Shown: positions 36,110 to 45,713, numbered from the stretch's first letter. The stretch is 64,000 nt of DNA from JAAOIF01 sp965217125 (GCA_965217125.1 OZ244244.1:310001-374000); one strand, 5' to 3'. Notes: generated by a model from the sequence alone, not told the origin. Made by a program: numbers and translations.

Positions 36110-37334
36110 AAGATATGCTAATTTGTTTATTAGGTAATATAATATCTGACATACCAATCTTACCGCCACGCTTTTTACCTCCTGACTTTCCTATAATAAC
36201 AATCTCTTGTTGTTTAAAAATTTGTTTTAATGAATCTAAGTACATATCTTTCGTTACCACTGTTTGGTTACAAGTTTTTTTGATTAATTCATTTACACGC
36301 ATAGAATCAGAATCCCATATTATCCTTGGTAAGTCTTCAGATAAACCCTCAAAATGTTGTTTCTTTGTTGCTGAATTAAAAGTATCTCCAAACAAATCTG
36401 GATAATCAACATACTCGCCTTTATAGGATAAGTCAAATATCCTTGTGCCTGATCCACCATAATGCCGCATAAAATTACCGTGCCTCCATATTACTTCACT
36501 CATAGCGTTATGAGCTCGATAATGTGGTGCTAAATGAAGTAACCAATAGCCTCTATGATTGTTTTTTGGTTCAATAAAAAAAGGGCGAAAATATGGAAAA
36601 CAAGCAGATTTTTTAATAGCAGATGATAGTTTTGCCTCAATGGTGTAACGATGATCTACATCCATAGATTTAATCTCACTAATCTCACTCAAATCGACAT
36701 AATTATTAAGCCCCATATTTGATATGACGCTTTGGAATTTTTTAGTATCATTAATAAAATCAACAAGCCAAGAAATATTAATATTAATAATAATTTCCGC
36801 CTTTGGTAATTCTTGCCTAATCTTTTTCAGGACATCCATTCTAACATCGCTATACCCTTTTTGATCAAGGAAAAAAATAGCACCACCACCACCGCGTGGA
36901 TTTCTGCTCTTTATTTTTGTAATAATTTCATCTATGCAGAGGTTAAAATTATCTTGCTTTATTTTTATATTTGTTTGATCAATATCCTGCATTGAATTAC
37001 TCAACGAATCAAAAGCGTCTCTGTCTTTTTCAATAAAAAAATAGTAAGGTTTAATATCAACACGCTTCTTTCTGTCTTTATTTATGCCAACATTCGCCTT
37101 ATCAACAGCATCAATCATTGTAAATGGAGATCCTTGTTTGTTATCTTTATAAACACCACCTCCAGCAAAGCCATCAACTAATGTAATATTGTACTTATCT
37201 ATGGTTCTCTGCTGGCAAACTATACTCAGGTATTCTTGTATATAGTCTGACAAAATTGTAAGCTTCATCTCGCTATGACTCTCAAGCAAAGGCAGGCTGC
37301 CCCTCCAGTCAAAATTGTTGTTTCTTTTACTCAT
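36099..37334 (-). CDS. tcmP: three-Cys-motif partner protein TcmP
   Basis: Protein of 411 residues matching TcmP, known as the constant genetic partner of three-Cys-motif proteins. Visible features are YNITLVDGFAGGGVYKD (about 49-65), which looks like a methyltransferase-type glycine-rich loop, then YFFIEKDRDAFDSL and GGGAIFFLDQKGYSDV, typical of SAM-dependent methyltransferase folds with a modified catalytic motif. A GTG at 37367 extends the frame into the shared leader, but the ATG at 37334 follows the ribosome site. It lies downstream of hsdM. Confidence 0.8.
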   Translation of the reverse strand: MSKRNNNFDWRGSLPLLESHSEMKLTILSDYIQEYLSIVCQQRTIDKYNITLVDGFAGGGVYKDNKQGSPFTMIDAVDKANVGINKDRKKRVDIKPYYFFIEKDRDAFDSLSNSMQDIDQTNIKIKQDNFNLCIDEIITKIKSRNPRGGGGAIFFLDQKGYSDVRMDVLKKIRQELPKAEIIININISWLVDFINDTKKFQSVISNMGLNNYVDLSEISEIKSMDVDHRYTIEAKLSSAIKKSACFPYFRPFFIEPKNNHRGYWLLHLAPHYRAHNAMSEVIWRHGNFMRHYGGSGTRIFDLSYKGEYVDYPDLFGDTFNSATKKQHFEGLSEDLPRIIWDSDSMRVNELIKKTCNQTVVTKDMYLDSLKQIFKQQEIVIIGKSGGKKRGGKIGMSDIILPNKQISISYEY

Positions 37335-37395
37335 TTTTTTACCCTCAATAATAGTTATCATCAGCACTCAACTTATAAAGATTATAAACTAACTT
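37335..37395 (-). promoter_or_regulatory. shared leader/promoter, copy before tcmP
   Basis: On the minus strand AAGTTAGTTTATAATCTTTA, then GCTGATGATAACTATTATTG and AGGGTAAAAAAATG. It differs from the TPR-gene copy at only a few positions. It separates tcmP from hsdM, so tcmP probably has its own start of transcription. Confidence 0.6.
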
Positions 37396-37427
37396 GTTCT
37401 ATAACATTAGCACCTAAAATGTTGTGT

Positions 37428-39035
37428 TTATTGCAAAGGGTTTAGTCCGAGTTCGGATAGAAATTTATTGTGTTTGTTGGTTGCTTTGGTGATGTCTTTT
37501 TCTAAGGATTCTAATTCAGAACTGACTGCTTTTAGGTCGATTGCTTTTTCGGGTTCGGCGGTGCTGATATAACGGGATATGTTTAAGTTATAATCATTAT
37601 TCTCAATTTCATCCATTAAAACTTTACGCGAAAATCGTGGCTCTTCGGTGCGATTTTGGTAGGTAGAGACAATTTTTTTGATATGTTCGGGCAATAGGCG
37701 GTTTTGGCGTCCATCTTTCTCAAAGCCTTTGCTGGCGTTGATAAACAGCACATCATCTGGCTTTTTACATTTTTTTAAAACCAAAATACAGACTGAGATA
37801 CCGGTTGAAAAAAATAATTTATCGGGCAAACCAATAATGGTGTCAATATTGCCGTCTTTTAATAATTTTTGGCGGATTCTTGACTCAGCGCCGCCACGAA
37901 ATAACACCCCATGAGGCAGGATAATTGCCATTGTTCCTTCTTTGTGCAAAAAATGAAAACCGTGCAATAAAAAGGCAAAATCAGCGGCAACTTTTGGCGC
38001 TAAACCGTAACTTTTAAAACGAAAATCCTCACCCATCGCATCATTAGGTTGCCAGCGATAACTAAAAGGCGGGTTGGCGACAATGGCATCAAAATGTATT
38101 TTTTTAGCGGGGTTTTGTTCAGCAAAAACATTCCAGTCGTTAAATAATGAGTCGCCATGGTGAATCTCAAACTCTGAATCTTTGACTCCGTGTAGCAACA
38201 TATTCATTCGTGCTAAGTTATAGGTGGTGATATTTTTTTCCTGCCCATAAATTTTGCCAATGCCGCGCTGTGCTAACTGCTGACGCACATTAAGCAATAA
38301 AGAGCCAGATCCACAAGCAAAATCCAACACCTTTTTTATTTTTTTCTTTTTGCCTGTGGTTGGGTCTTGCCCATCTAAGATTACAATCTTAGAAAGAATG
38401 CTGGAAATTTGCTGCGGCGTGTAAAACTCACCTGCATGTGTGCCAGCACCTGCGGCAAATTTTCCAATCAAATATTCATAAGCACCGCCTAGCGTATCGC
38501 TATCAGTAGAAAAATTAGCAATGCCCTTAGCAATCTTGCTAATAATAACGCATAGTTTTTCATTGCGTTCGCTATAATTTCCACCTAATTTTTCCGAGTT
38601 AAGATTTATCTCTGAAAACAAACCTTTAAATGAACTTTTAAAAGATTCATTTTCAATATATTTAAAGCATTCTTGCAATATTTTTAATAAATCATCACTT
38701 TGAGTGCGTGCTAACTCAGCAATATTGCTCCATAAATATTGTGGCTTAATAACATAATGCTCTTTACGCCGCATTTGTGCCTCGAATATTGAGGTATCTT
38801 GCTCATTTTCCACATACCAAATAGACAGGGGCGAACGCCTATCAGCAGCCGCCACTTTAGGATAATCAATGCCCAACTCTTTTTTAGCCGCGGCTTCATA
38901 ATTGTCCGACAAATAACGCAAAAATAAAAAAGACAGCATATAGTCGCGAAAACTATCCGCATTCATTGTCCCACGCAAATCATTAGCAATATCCCAAAGG
39001 ATTTTTCCGAGTTTATCTTGTTCTTGTTTGGTCAT
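37428..39035 (-). CDS. hsdM: type I restriction-modification methyltransferase subunit
   Basis: Adenine-N6 methyltransferase of a type I system, 535 residues. An N-terminal helical HsdM domain (LGKILWDIANDLRGTMNADSF..) precedes the SAM motif VLDFACGSGSLLLNVRQQ near 238 and catalytic NPPFSYRW near 317. FAAGAGTHAGEFYTPQQIS near 192-210 is typical. It is last in the hsd operon, 10 bases after the PrrC-like gene. A putative coiled coil (about 500-525) would contact HsdS. Confidence 0.95.
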   Translation of the reverse strand: MTKQEQDKLGKILWDIANDLRGTMNADSFRDYMLSFLFLRYLSDNYEAAAKKELGIDYPKVAAADRRSPLSIWYVENEQDTSIFEAQMRRKEHYVIKPQYLWSNIAELARTQSDDLLKILQECFKYIENESFKSSFKGLFSEINLNSEKLGGNYSERNEKLCVIISKIAKGIANFSTDSDTLGGAYEYLIGKFAAGAGTHAGEFYTPQQISSILSKIVILDGQDPTTGKKKKIKKVLDFACGSGSLLLNVRQQLAQRGIGKIYGQEKNITTYNLARMNMLLHGVKDSEFEIHHGDSLFNDWNVFAEQNPAKKIHFDAIVANPPFSYRWQPNDAMGEDFRFKSYGLAPKVAADFAFLLHGFHFLHKEGTMAIILPHGVLFRGGAESRIRQKLLKDGNIDTIIGLPDKLFFSTGISVCILVLKKCKKPDDVLFINASKGFEKDGRQNRLLPEHIKKIVSTYQNRTEEPRFSRKVLMDEIENNDYNLNISRYISTAEPEKAIDLKAVSSELESLEKDITKATNKHNKFLSELGLNPLQ

Positions 39036-39045
39036 AATTATTTTT

Positions 39046-40146
39046 TTATAATTTAAAATTATATTTTTCTTTTAGTTTATTAAATACTTCTTCAAAAAGC
39101 TTTTTATTATCTGGATTCATTATAGTGGGCTCATAATAATAAGCATTCTTATGAGATAAATTATTAATATTTTGTGCAGCTTGGTCAAAGTTTTCTACTT
39201 TAATTTGCTGCAAAACATATCCGAAACTCCCAGATCCTAAAAATGAAGCGATATTTTCAAGCAGTTGTCGCAATAGCACAAAATGATAAGTATAAAGTCC
39301 TTCATCAATATTATCATTGCTATCATCATCAATCGCCTTTTGTAAAACTTGCAATAAATGTAAATGATAAAGAAAAATACTTTTTTTTGTGTCTTTCAAT
39401 GAAACCTCATCATTTTCTTTATTAAGAACAAACAATTCAATTTCCTCTTTAAACCTATTTTTCTTGCTACCTTTAGTTAACCAATCGGATAGAATAGAAA
39501 ATAATCCAATATGGTGCGTGGTGATAATTATTTTCTTCCGTTCAAAGTTGTTATCTATTAAATCAAAAATCGTTAAAGCAGTTATAAATATATTATGCTC
39601 ATCTAAACTGGAAACAGGGTCATCAATAAAAAAATGTTTATGTTGTTTTCCTGTCCAATCCTTTACTTCAAATAATGCTAAGAAAAAACACCAAATAAAG
39701 ATACGCTCTTCGCCTCTGGATATTTTTATAGGTATTTCTCTCTCCTCCCCTTTTGTTTCCTTTTCCTCTTGATAAATATAAAAATCAATAGATTCAATTC
39801 CATCCTCAGGATTATCATAAAGTTTAAACCTAAAGTTATGTTTTGGATTATATGGTTTTAGTTTTTCACGAATTGCACCTTCATTAAGCTCGCTGTGAAA
39901 TTTATTTAAACTGCTATTTTTTACAGTTAAGCGCATGTCTTGCTCATTATTTTCAGTGTCGTTATCCCAAATAAAAAGATCTTCACTAAAAGCGTTATAA
40001 TAAACACCAGTATGCTCCCCATCTTCCTTTGTTTCATCTTTAAATTCCACAGAAAGTCTGGTTTTACCCGTTGCATTAAATGCGTAAATCAAAATAATAT
40101 TTTTGTCGCTATCTTTTAGTTGTTTTGCAATGTTTGGCACAGTCAT
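39046..40146 (-). CDS. PrrC/RloA-like ATPase, putative anticodon nuclease, inside the hsd operon
   Basis: ABC-type ATPase of the AAA_13/PrrC group, 366 residues. Walker A is AFNATGKT (22-29), a short signature SRGEER (143-148), Walker B FFIDDPVSSLDEHN (172-185) and the switch histidine in TTHHIG (209-214). In the C-terminal third, Arg293-x3-Glu297 and His332 follow the R-x3-E-x(n)-H pattern proposed for the active site of the anticodon nucleases PrrC and RloC. Its position between hsdS and hsdM fits the prr locus, where the restriction complex keeps PrrC silent until phage inhibits it. Catalytic activity is inferred, not shown. Confidence 0.72.
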   Translation of the reverse strand: MTVPNIAKQLKDSDKNIILIYAFNATGKTRLSVEFKDETKEDGEHTGVYYNAFSEDLFIWDNDTENNEQDMRLTVKNSSLNKFHSELNEGAIREKLKPYNPKHNFRFKLYDNPEDGIESIDFYIYQEEKETKGEEREIPIKISRGEERIFIWCFFLALFEVKDWTGKQHKHFFIDDPVSSLDEHNIFITALTIFDLIDNNFERKKIIITTHHIGLFSILSDWLTKGSKKNRFKEEIELFVLNKENDEVSLKDTKKSIFLYHLHLLQVLQKAIDDDSNDNIDEGLYTYHFVLLRQLLENIASFLGSGSFGYVLQQIKVENFDQAAQNINNLSHKNAYYYEPTIMNPDNKKLFEEVFNKLKEKYNFKL

Positions 40147-40156
40147 AGGTTTAATT

Positions 40157-41407
40157 TTATTGAGGAAAAAGGTTTTGCATTAAGCCTTTTTTGTGGGTTT
40201 TTAGGGCGACTATTTTTTGAGTTTGAGTGGTGATAATTTCATCAAGTGAAGTTAGGCAATTAGCTATTTTTTGTTGTTCTTTTAATTCCTGGGGTATTGA
40301 TGATGAAAATTCTTCTAAATCAGAATTTTTGATATTGTTTATATTTCCACCGCTAACACTTAATGAAATAAATTTAGTGTATTCATAAGTTTGAAAAATA
40401 TACTTAGCAAAAGAATTCAAGGGACGAAAAAAAGAGCAAAATACACCTATTGTAATTTCTTTTGAATAGTTACCAATATATTCAGCATTTTTTCCTACAA
40501 GTGCTTTGTTACCGTTTGACATACAGATGGCAATATCTCCCTTTTTTAAGGATAATTTTTGTGGACAATCTTTATCAATAAAAACTAAATCATTATCTAA
40601 CATCAATTTATTATTTTGAATATTGCTAGATCTCAAAACTAGTAATCCTTTATCAGAAGTGTTAGAAGATGTATAAGTTATTCCTCTAGTAAGGTGGCCT
40701 ATTTTTTTTAATTTTGTATTTTGCCATTTACCTTTAAACTCAGGAAAACGCAGTTTGGGGGTGGTTTTGTTGTTTGCTGGGAAAAGGTTTTGCATTAGTC
40801 CTTTTTTGTGGGCTTTTAGAGTGTTAAGTTTTTGGCTTTGTTTGGTGATAATTTCATCAAGTGCAGTTAGGCAATCGGCTATTTTTCGTTGTTCTGACTG
40901 CTTAGCAATAGGTATCTCAAAGTTTTTTAGAGAGCTAGTCGCCAATTCCTTAAATATATTTCCAGCGCCTAAATCAATAAGCGATGTTTTAAAGCAAAAA
41001 AGCGAATAAAAGAGAAAAATACTATTAGTAGATTTTTGGGGAATTAATCCTTTGCATCCTTGGTTAATCGCCATTTTTGACTTATTTATTGCCAAATGAC
41101 CGATTGGTGCTCTCGTTGAAATAATAACAGAGTTGATAGGTAATAAGTTAGATGAGCAATTTTTAAGCCCTTTTTCTGTTATTTTTCTATTGGTTGAATA
41201 GATGAAGTAAGTTTCTTTTTTATTCATTTCAGCTGGAGTAAGCCAATTTATTGAACCATTCCAATAGCCATCCTTTGAAGTATCAGGCGTTCCTCCTTGG
41301 AGTATTTTTATACAAATATCAATTAAACTTTTTTTTTGCCACTCACCACTAAACTCAGGAAACCGCAATTTAGGCACATTTAGGGCTTTTTTATTTTGTA
41401 GATTCAT
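40157..41407 (-). CDS. hsdS: type I restriction-modification specificity subunit
   Basis: DNA-recognition subunit of 416 residues with two target-recognition domains. Each is framed by conserved helices: KLRFPEFSGEWQ (about 13-24) and KLRFPEFKGKWQ (about 222-233) open the halves. LDEIITKQSQKLNTLKAHKK and LDEIITTQTQKIVALKTHKK close them, each followed by GLMQNLFP. The two-fold repeat is typical. The target sequence cannot be read from the gene. It starts 3 bases after the DUF1016 gene stop. Confidence 0.93.
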   Translation of the reverse strand: MNLQNKKALNVPKLRFPEFSGEWQKKSLIDICIKILQGGTPDTSKDGYWNGSINWLTPAEMNKKETYFIYSTNRKITEKGLKNCSSNLLPINSVIISTRAPIGHLAINKSKMAINQGCKGLIPQKSTNSIFLFYSLFCFKTSLIDLGAGNIFKELATSSLKNFEIPIAKQSEQRKIADCLTALDEIITKQSQKLNTLKAHKKGLMQNLFPANNKTTPKLRFPEFKGKWQNTKLKKIGHLTRGITYTSSNTSDKGLLVLRSSNIQNNKLMLDNDLVFIDKDCPQKLSLKKGDIAICMSNGNKALVGKNAEYIGNYSKEITIGVFCSFFRPLNSFAKYIFQTYEYTKFISLSVSGGNINNIKNSDLEEFSSSIPQELKEQQKIANCLTSLDEIITTQTQKIVALKTHKKGLMQNLFPQ

Positions 41408-41410
41408 TTT

Positions 41411-42418
41411 TTATTTATTTTTGCTATCCAATAACTCATAAAACTCATTAAGTTTATTGCACAATAATTCTTTAGGTATAAGTTTGGTTTCATAATCAGC
41501 AACTAGCGTTGGGCTAAGGCTACGGTTGAGGGCATATTTAACCACTTCGTTATTTTTCTCACGGCATAGTAATACGCCAATACTTGGATTTTCACCCTCT
41601 AATTTGACATCGTTATCCAGTGCTTCTAAGTAAAATTCTAACTGCCCTAAATGTTCTGGTTTGAATTTATCGGTTTTTAATTCAAAGGCAACTAAACATT
41701 GTAATTGCCGATGAAAAAATAAAAGGTCAATAAAAAAGTCATCAGTGCCAACTTGTAAGCGGTATTCTTGCCCAATAAATGAAAAGCCAATGCCTAACTC
41801 TAAGATAAAATCTTTTAATGAAGCGACAAGGGCTTGTTGCAAGTCTTTTTCTTTATGGTTGATGGGTAGGTCTAAAAACTCAAATACATAACTATCTTTA
41901 AAAATTTTATCAGTAGATTTGGGGAGTTGTTTAATCGCTGTGCTGGTGTTTTTGGTAGCTAGCATCGTGCGTTCATAGGTGCTGGTTTTTATTAGGCGTT
42001 CTAATTCTCTAAAACTGTAATATTTTTGATTGCAAAGCAAAATATAAAACTCTCGTTCCTCAGTCGTTTTAAGACTCATAATACGGCGGTTTTGCGACCA
42101 ACTCAATTGTGCACACAGTGTGTGCAGTTTTATATTATGTTGATATAACTCATAAAATTGCTTCATCACCCACATATTTCTGGCGGTAAAACCTTTTAAA
42201 TCAGGCTCTTGAGTTTTGATAAAAACTGATAATTCTTCAACTACACCTCTACCCCAATGATTGTTTTTGACTTGCTGACTGATATAGTTGCCTATATTCC
42301 AATATAGCTCAACTAACCCCTTATTTAATTGCTGGTAGGCTTGGCGTTTAGCGCTTTGAATTTGTGCTAGAACTTCGCTAAATTGCGGTTGTATGGCTAA
42401 TGATTTTGTTTTACTCAT
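41411..42418 (-). CDS. DUF1016 / YhcG-type PDDEXK nuclease family protein in hsd operon
   Basis: Protein of about 335 residues. The N-terminal YhcG domain (QAYQQLNKGLVELYWNIGNY near 27-46, then KGFTARNMWVMKQFY) is followed by a PDDEXK nuclease fold: DDFFIDLLFFHR near 210 and LVAFELKTDKFKPEHLGQL near 224-242 hold the D...E-x-K residues. It often sits in restriction or defence loci. I start at the ATG at 42418, overlapping hsdR by 8 bases. Function in restriction is not established. Confidence 0.85.
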   Translation of the reverse strand: MSKTKSLAIQPQFSEVLAQIQSAKRQAYQQLNKGLVELYWNIGNYISQQVKNNHWGRGVVEELSVFIKTQEPDLKGFTARNMWVMKQFYELYQHNIKLHTLCAQLSWSQNRRIMSLKTTEEREFYILLCNQKYYSFRELERLIKTSTYERTMLATKNTSTAIKQLPKSTDKIFKDSYVFEFLDLPINHKEKDLQQALVASLKDFILELGIGFSFIGQEYRLQVGTDDFFIDLLFFHRQLQCLVAFELKTDKFKPEHLGQLEFYLEALDNDVKLEGENPSIGVLLCREKNNEVVKYALNRSLSPTLVADYETKLIPKELLCNKLNEFYELLDSKNK

Positions 42419-45380
42419 AAGCATCCAACCCTGAAATATCATTACCCTGTGCAATTTTTTTAAGCAGTGGCGCTAAATCTTGCATTAACTGTAATTCTTT
42501 ATCTGCACGGGCTTTCCAGCCTAATTTTAATGGGGCAAGTAGGTCAATTAACTGCTCGCCGTCAAAAATCATTCGCTCTGTAATATGGGTTACAAAATCT
42601 TGTAAATCTTGGGTTTTTAAGCCGTGAGTTTTGGCAATTTTGGCTAATTCCTTGGTGTGTTTTTCATTTTTAAAGATTTGGTAATTTTTGCGAATTTTTT
42701 GCTCATCGAGGCCTTGTCCAGTTTGCAGTTTATCAACAAAATCAAGCATATCATCGCGTTCATCACTCAGGTTAGAATGGGATTTGAGCAGTTGTATTAA
42801 CTCGTCTTTGGTCATTGTTTGTTTTTCTGGCACGCTGCTACTGTAATTAGCGATTAACTTTATAATGTAGTCGTAGTCAATGATAGCAGAGGCAAATAAT
42901 ACAAATTCAAAGTCTAATTGCTGCACTTCGTCTATGGTGTCATCTTTGTCCTGTTTAGCTCTTAGTTGGTGGGCGGTATCTAAATAAACTCCTTTAAAAG
43001 CACTAAGTTGATCTTTTGGTATAACGGCTTCAATTTGTTGGTTTTCTGCTTGTGTAAGGTCGGTGTATTGGTCAAGTTGAGTTTTGAGGCGTTGAACTTC
43101 TTTAAAATGATTGATAAACTGGGCACGGGCTTGGTCACCTTTAAGGTTGGCAACTTGTTCTGGGGTGGCTTCTAAGTCATTGCTACGCATAAAAATATTA
43201 AGTTCGGTAACTGCATCGTCTAATTTTTCAATGACGACTGGGGCAGAATCAACTAACCAGATTTCTTTGGCACGCTCTTTATCATCTTCGCCAGAAAATA
43301 GGGTAATTGCCTCATTTGTGACATCTTCTTGAGTGCGAAAATCAATAATATTGCCATGCGGTTTGCTATCATTTAGGACACGATTAGTGCGTGAAAAGGC
43401 TTGAATTAGGCTGTGATATTTGAGTTTTTTATCAACATATAGCGTATTTAAGTATTGCGAATCAAAACCAGTTAGCAACATATCTACCACAATAATAATA
43501 TCTATTTTTTGTGCGTGTTTTAGGTCTTGATTTGGGTATTTTTGGTCTTTGATGCGTTGTTGCACATCTTTATAATATTGGTCAAATTCACTAATTTTAT
43601 GATTAGTGCCGTATTGTGTGTTGTAATCACTAATAATGGTTTTTAAAGCTGCTTTTTTTTCATTAGGTGCTTCTTTATTGTCTTGTTTTTCTTGGGATAA
43701 ATCTTCTTGTAATTGCTTAATATCTGGGTCACCCTCAGCAGGAGGTGAAAAAACACAGGCAATATTTAAGGCTTGATAATTACCCTCTTCAGCTATTTTT
43801 TTAGCTTGGATTTTTTTAAATATATTGTAGTATTTAATGGCATTATTGATTGAACCTGTGGCAAAAATAGCGTTAAATTTACCCTTAAAAGTGCTGGCAT
43901 TGTGTTTTTCTAAGATAGTTTTTACAACTTCTTTTTGCCTTAAATCACTACTTGAATTGTCATCACCTTCAAGGTAGTCTATTTTAAAACCTAAAACATT
44001 ATGATCCTCAATGGCGTTGGTGATGGTATAGGCGTGCAACTGTTTTTGGAAAATATCTTTAGTGGTTTTTAGCGAGGCTTGTTGATTGGTGATTTGGGTA
44101 TAACTCGCATTGTCTTCAAAGATTGGCGTGCCAGTAAAGCCGAATAATTGGGAGTTAGAAAAAAAATCTTTAATGGCTTGGTGATTATCGCCAAATTGTG
44201 AGCGGTGACATTCGTCAAAAATAAATACGATGCGTTTTTCGCTAAGTAATTTTAATTGTTCTTGGTATCTTTGATTAATATCATTGTTTACACCTTGGCT
44301 GCTTCCTAAGGCAATCCCTAATTTTTGGATGGTGGTAACGATAACTTTATCGGCATAATCCTCAGAACGCATCCGCCTTACCAAGGATTTGGTGTTGGTA
44401 TTTTCTTCTACGCAATTTTCTTGAAAGCGGTTAAATTCATCTCGTGTTTGTTTATCAAGGTCTTTTCTATCAACAACAAATAGGCATTTTTCAATATCTG
44501 GATTGTCTTTTAGTAGGGTTGAAGCCTTGAATGATGTTAATGTTTTACCGCTGCCGGTGGTGTGCCAAATATAGCCATTGCCACGGTTTTCATTGATACA
44601 ATTTATTATTTCTTGCACCGCATAAATTTGATAAGGGCGCATCATAATCAGTTTTTGCTCACTGGCAACAAGCACCATATAGCGGCTTAGCATTTCCCCT
44701 AAGGCACATTTAGCAAGAAAGCGTTCGGTAAAGTCATCGAGTAGGGTAATTTTTTTGTTATTTTTATCTGCAAATTGATAAACTGGCAAAAAACGCTTAT
44801 CAGCATCAAAACTAAAATGTTGATTGTTGTTATTAGCAAAATACCAAGTTTTAGTGCGATTACTCACTACAAAAAGTTGCACAAAACAAAGCAGTGTATT
44901 GGTATAACCATTGCCTGTGGCATTTTTATAATCAATGATTTGTTGCATAGCGCGGTGCGGGCTAACTTCTAATGCCTTGAGTTCAACCTGCACGACCGGC
45001 ACACCATTGATAAGCAGGATAACATCATAGCGATGATGGCTATTTTGAGTATTTACCCGCAGTTGATTAACCATCTCAAAGGTATTTTTGCACCAGTCTT
45101 TGATATTAACCAGCATAAAATCTAGGGGTGTGCCATCATCACGCTCAAAATTATTTTTCTCGCGCAACATTTTGGCACTGGCAAACACATCATTACTGAC
45201 AATTTGTTCCATCAATCTGGCAAATTCAGACTCTGTTAAATTAACCTTATTAAGTGCTTCAAACTTGCTTTTAAAATTTGCCTCAAGTGCATCTCTATCT
45301 TGAATATCATCACGATAGATATATTTAAGATCAGTTAGTTTGTTAATAAAACCTTGTTCGATTTGTTTTTCGTTTGCCAT
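42411..45380 (-). CDS. hsdR: type I restriction endonuclease subunit R
   Basis: Motor and nuclease subunit, 989 residues. An N-terminal PDDEXK nuclease (YDVILLINGVPVVQVELKAL near 118-137, D...E-x-K) leads into an SF2 translocase: Walker A WHTTGSGKTLTSFK near 272, IFDECHRSQFG near 384, FGFTGTP near 408, and helicase C TGFDSQYLNTLYVDKKL near 640. A C-terminal HsdR domain binds the methylase. No good ribosome site precedes the ATG, which lies in an AT-rich leader. It is first in the operon. Confidence 0.95.
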   Translation of the reverse strand: MANEKQIEQGFINKLTDLKYIYRDDIQDRDALEANFKSKFEALNKVNLTESEFARLMEQIVSNDVFASAKMLREKNNFERDDGTPLDFMLVNIKDWCKNTFEMVNQLRVNTQNSHHRYDVILLINGVPVVQVELKALEVSPHRAMQQIIDYKNATGNGYTNTLLCFVQLFVVSNRTKTWYFANNNNQHFSFDADKRFLPVYQFADKNNKKITLLDDFTERFLAKCALGEMLSRYMVLVASEQKLIMMRPYQIYAVQEIINCINENRGNGYIWHTTGSGKTLTSFKASTLLKDNPDIEKCLFVVDRKDLDKQTRDEFNRFQENCVEENTNTKSLVRRMRSEDYADKVIVTTIQKLGIALGSSQGVNNDINQRYQEQLKLLSEKRIVFIFDECHRSQFGDNHQAIKDFFSNSQLFGFTGTPIFEDNASYTQITNQQASLKTTKDIFQKQLHAYTITNAIEDHNVLGFKIDYLEGDDNSSSDLRQKEVVKTILEKHNASTFKGKFNAIFATGSINNAIKYYNIFKKIQAKKIAEEGNYQALNIACVFSPPAEGDPDIKQLQEDLSQEKQDNKEAPNEKKAALKTIISDYNTQYGTNHKISEFDQYYKDVQQRIKDQKYPNQDLKHAQKIDIIIVVDMLLTGFDSQYLNTLYVDKKLKYHSLIQAFSRTNRVLNDSKPHGNIIDFRTQEDVTNEAITLFSGEDDKERAKEIWLVDSAPVVIEKLDDAVTELNIFMRSNDLEATPEQVANLKGDQARAQFINHFKEVQRLKTQLDQYTDLTQAENQQIEAVIPKDQLSAFKGVYLDTAHQLRAKQDKDDTIDEVQQLDFEFVLFASAIIDYDYIIKLIANYSSSVPEKQTMTKDELIQLLKSHSNLSDERDDMLDFVDKLQTGQGLDEQKIRKNYQIFKNEKHTKELAKIAKTHGLKTQDLQDFVTHITERMIFDGEQLIDLLAPLKLGWKARADKELQLMQDLAPLLKKIAQGNDISGLDAYE

Positions 45381-45493
45381 GTGTTTGTTTTTTTAAAAAA
45401 GCTATTTTTTTATTTTTAAAGCCTTATTTTACAAACAAAACCATAATAATTGAGAAATTTTTAAAAAAGAAGCTAAGATTTTCTTATACACAT

Positions 45494-45713
45494 TTAAACC
45501 TTTTGAGTTTTAAGCGTGGGGATGATGCTGGCGATTTTTTCAAAATCTTTGTCATTGTGCAGCAAAATTAAATCATTTTCTATGGCACATTGGGCGATGA
45601 GGCAGTCAATACTGGAGCGGATGGTAATGCCTTGTTTGCGGCATTTGCGGTAAATTTGGGCGGCTTGTTCATAACTTTGATGATTATGTTGTAGGTTGTA
45701 AAAAGTTTGTTTT
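45494..45713 (-). pseudogene. truncated VapC-like PIN toxin (C-terminal half)
   Basis: Translation in one frame gives QTFYNLQHNHQSYEQAA, then IYRKCRKQGITIRSSIDCLI, AQCAIENDLILLHNDKDFEK and IASIIPTLKTQKV with a stop at 45494. This matches the C-terminal half of the intact VapC at 46642-47052. The N-terminal part with the first PIN aspartate is missing. The upstream end runs into the Bro-N gene. Probably the lost partner of the orphan VapB at 47394-47624. Confidence 0.8.

Noticed and set aside
36335..37367. Longer TcmP start at the GTG at 37367
   Set aside because: It would translate the shared leader and its ribosome site; the ATG at 37334 is placed as in the TPR gene copy.
43111..43332. Plus-strand frames inside hsdR and other long genes
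   Set aside because: Antisense shadows of well supported coding regions.
45374..45571. 65-codon plus-strand frame opposite the hsdR leader and vapC fragment
   Set aside because: AT-rich, no ribosome site, no motif; it overlaps the reverse-strand VapC remnant.
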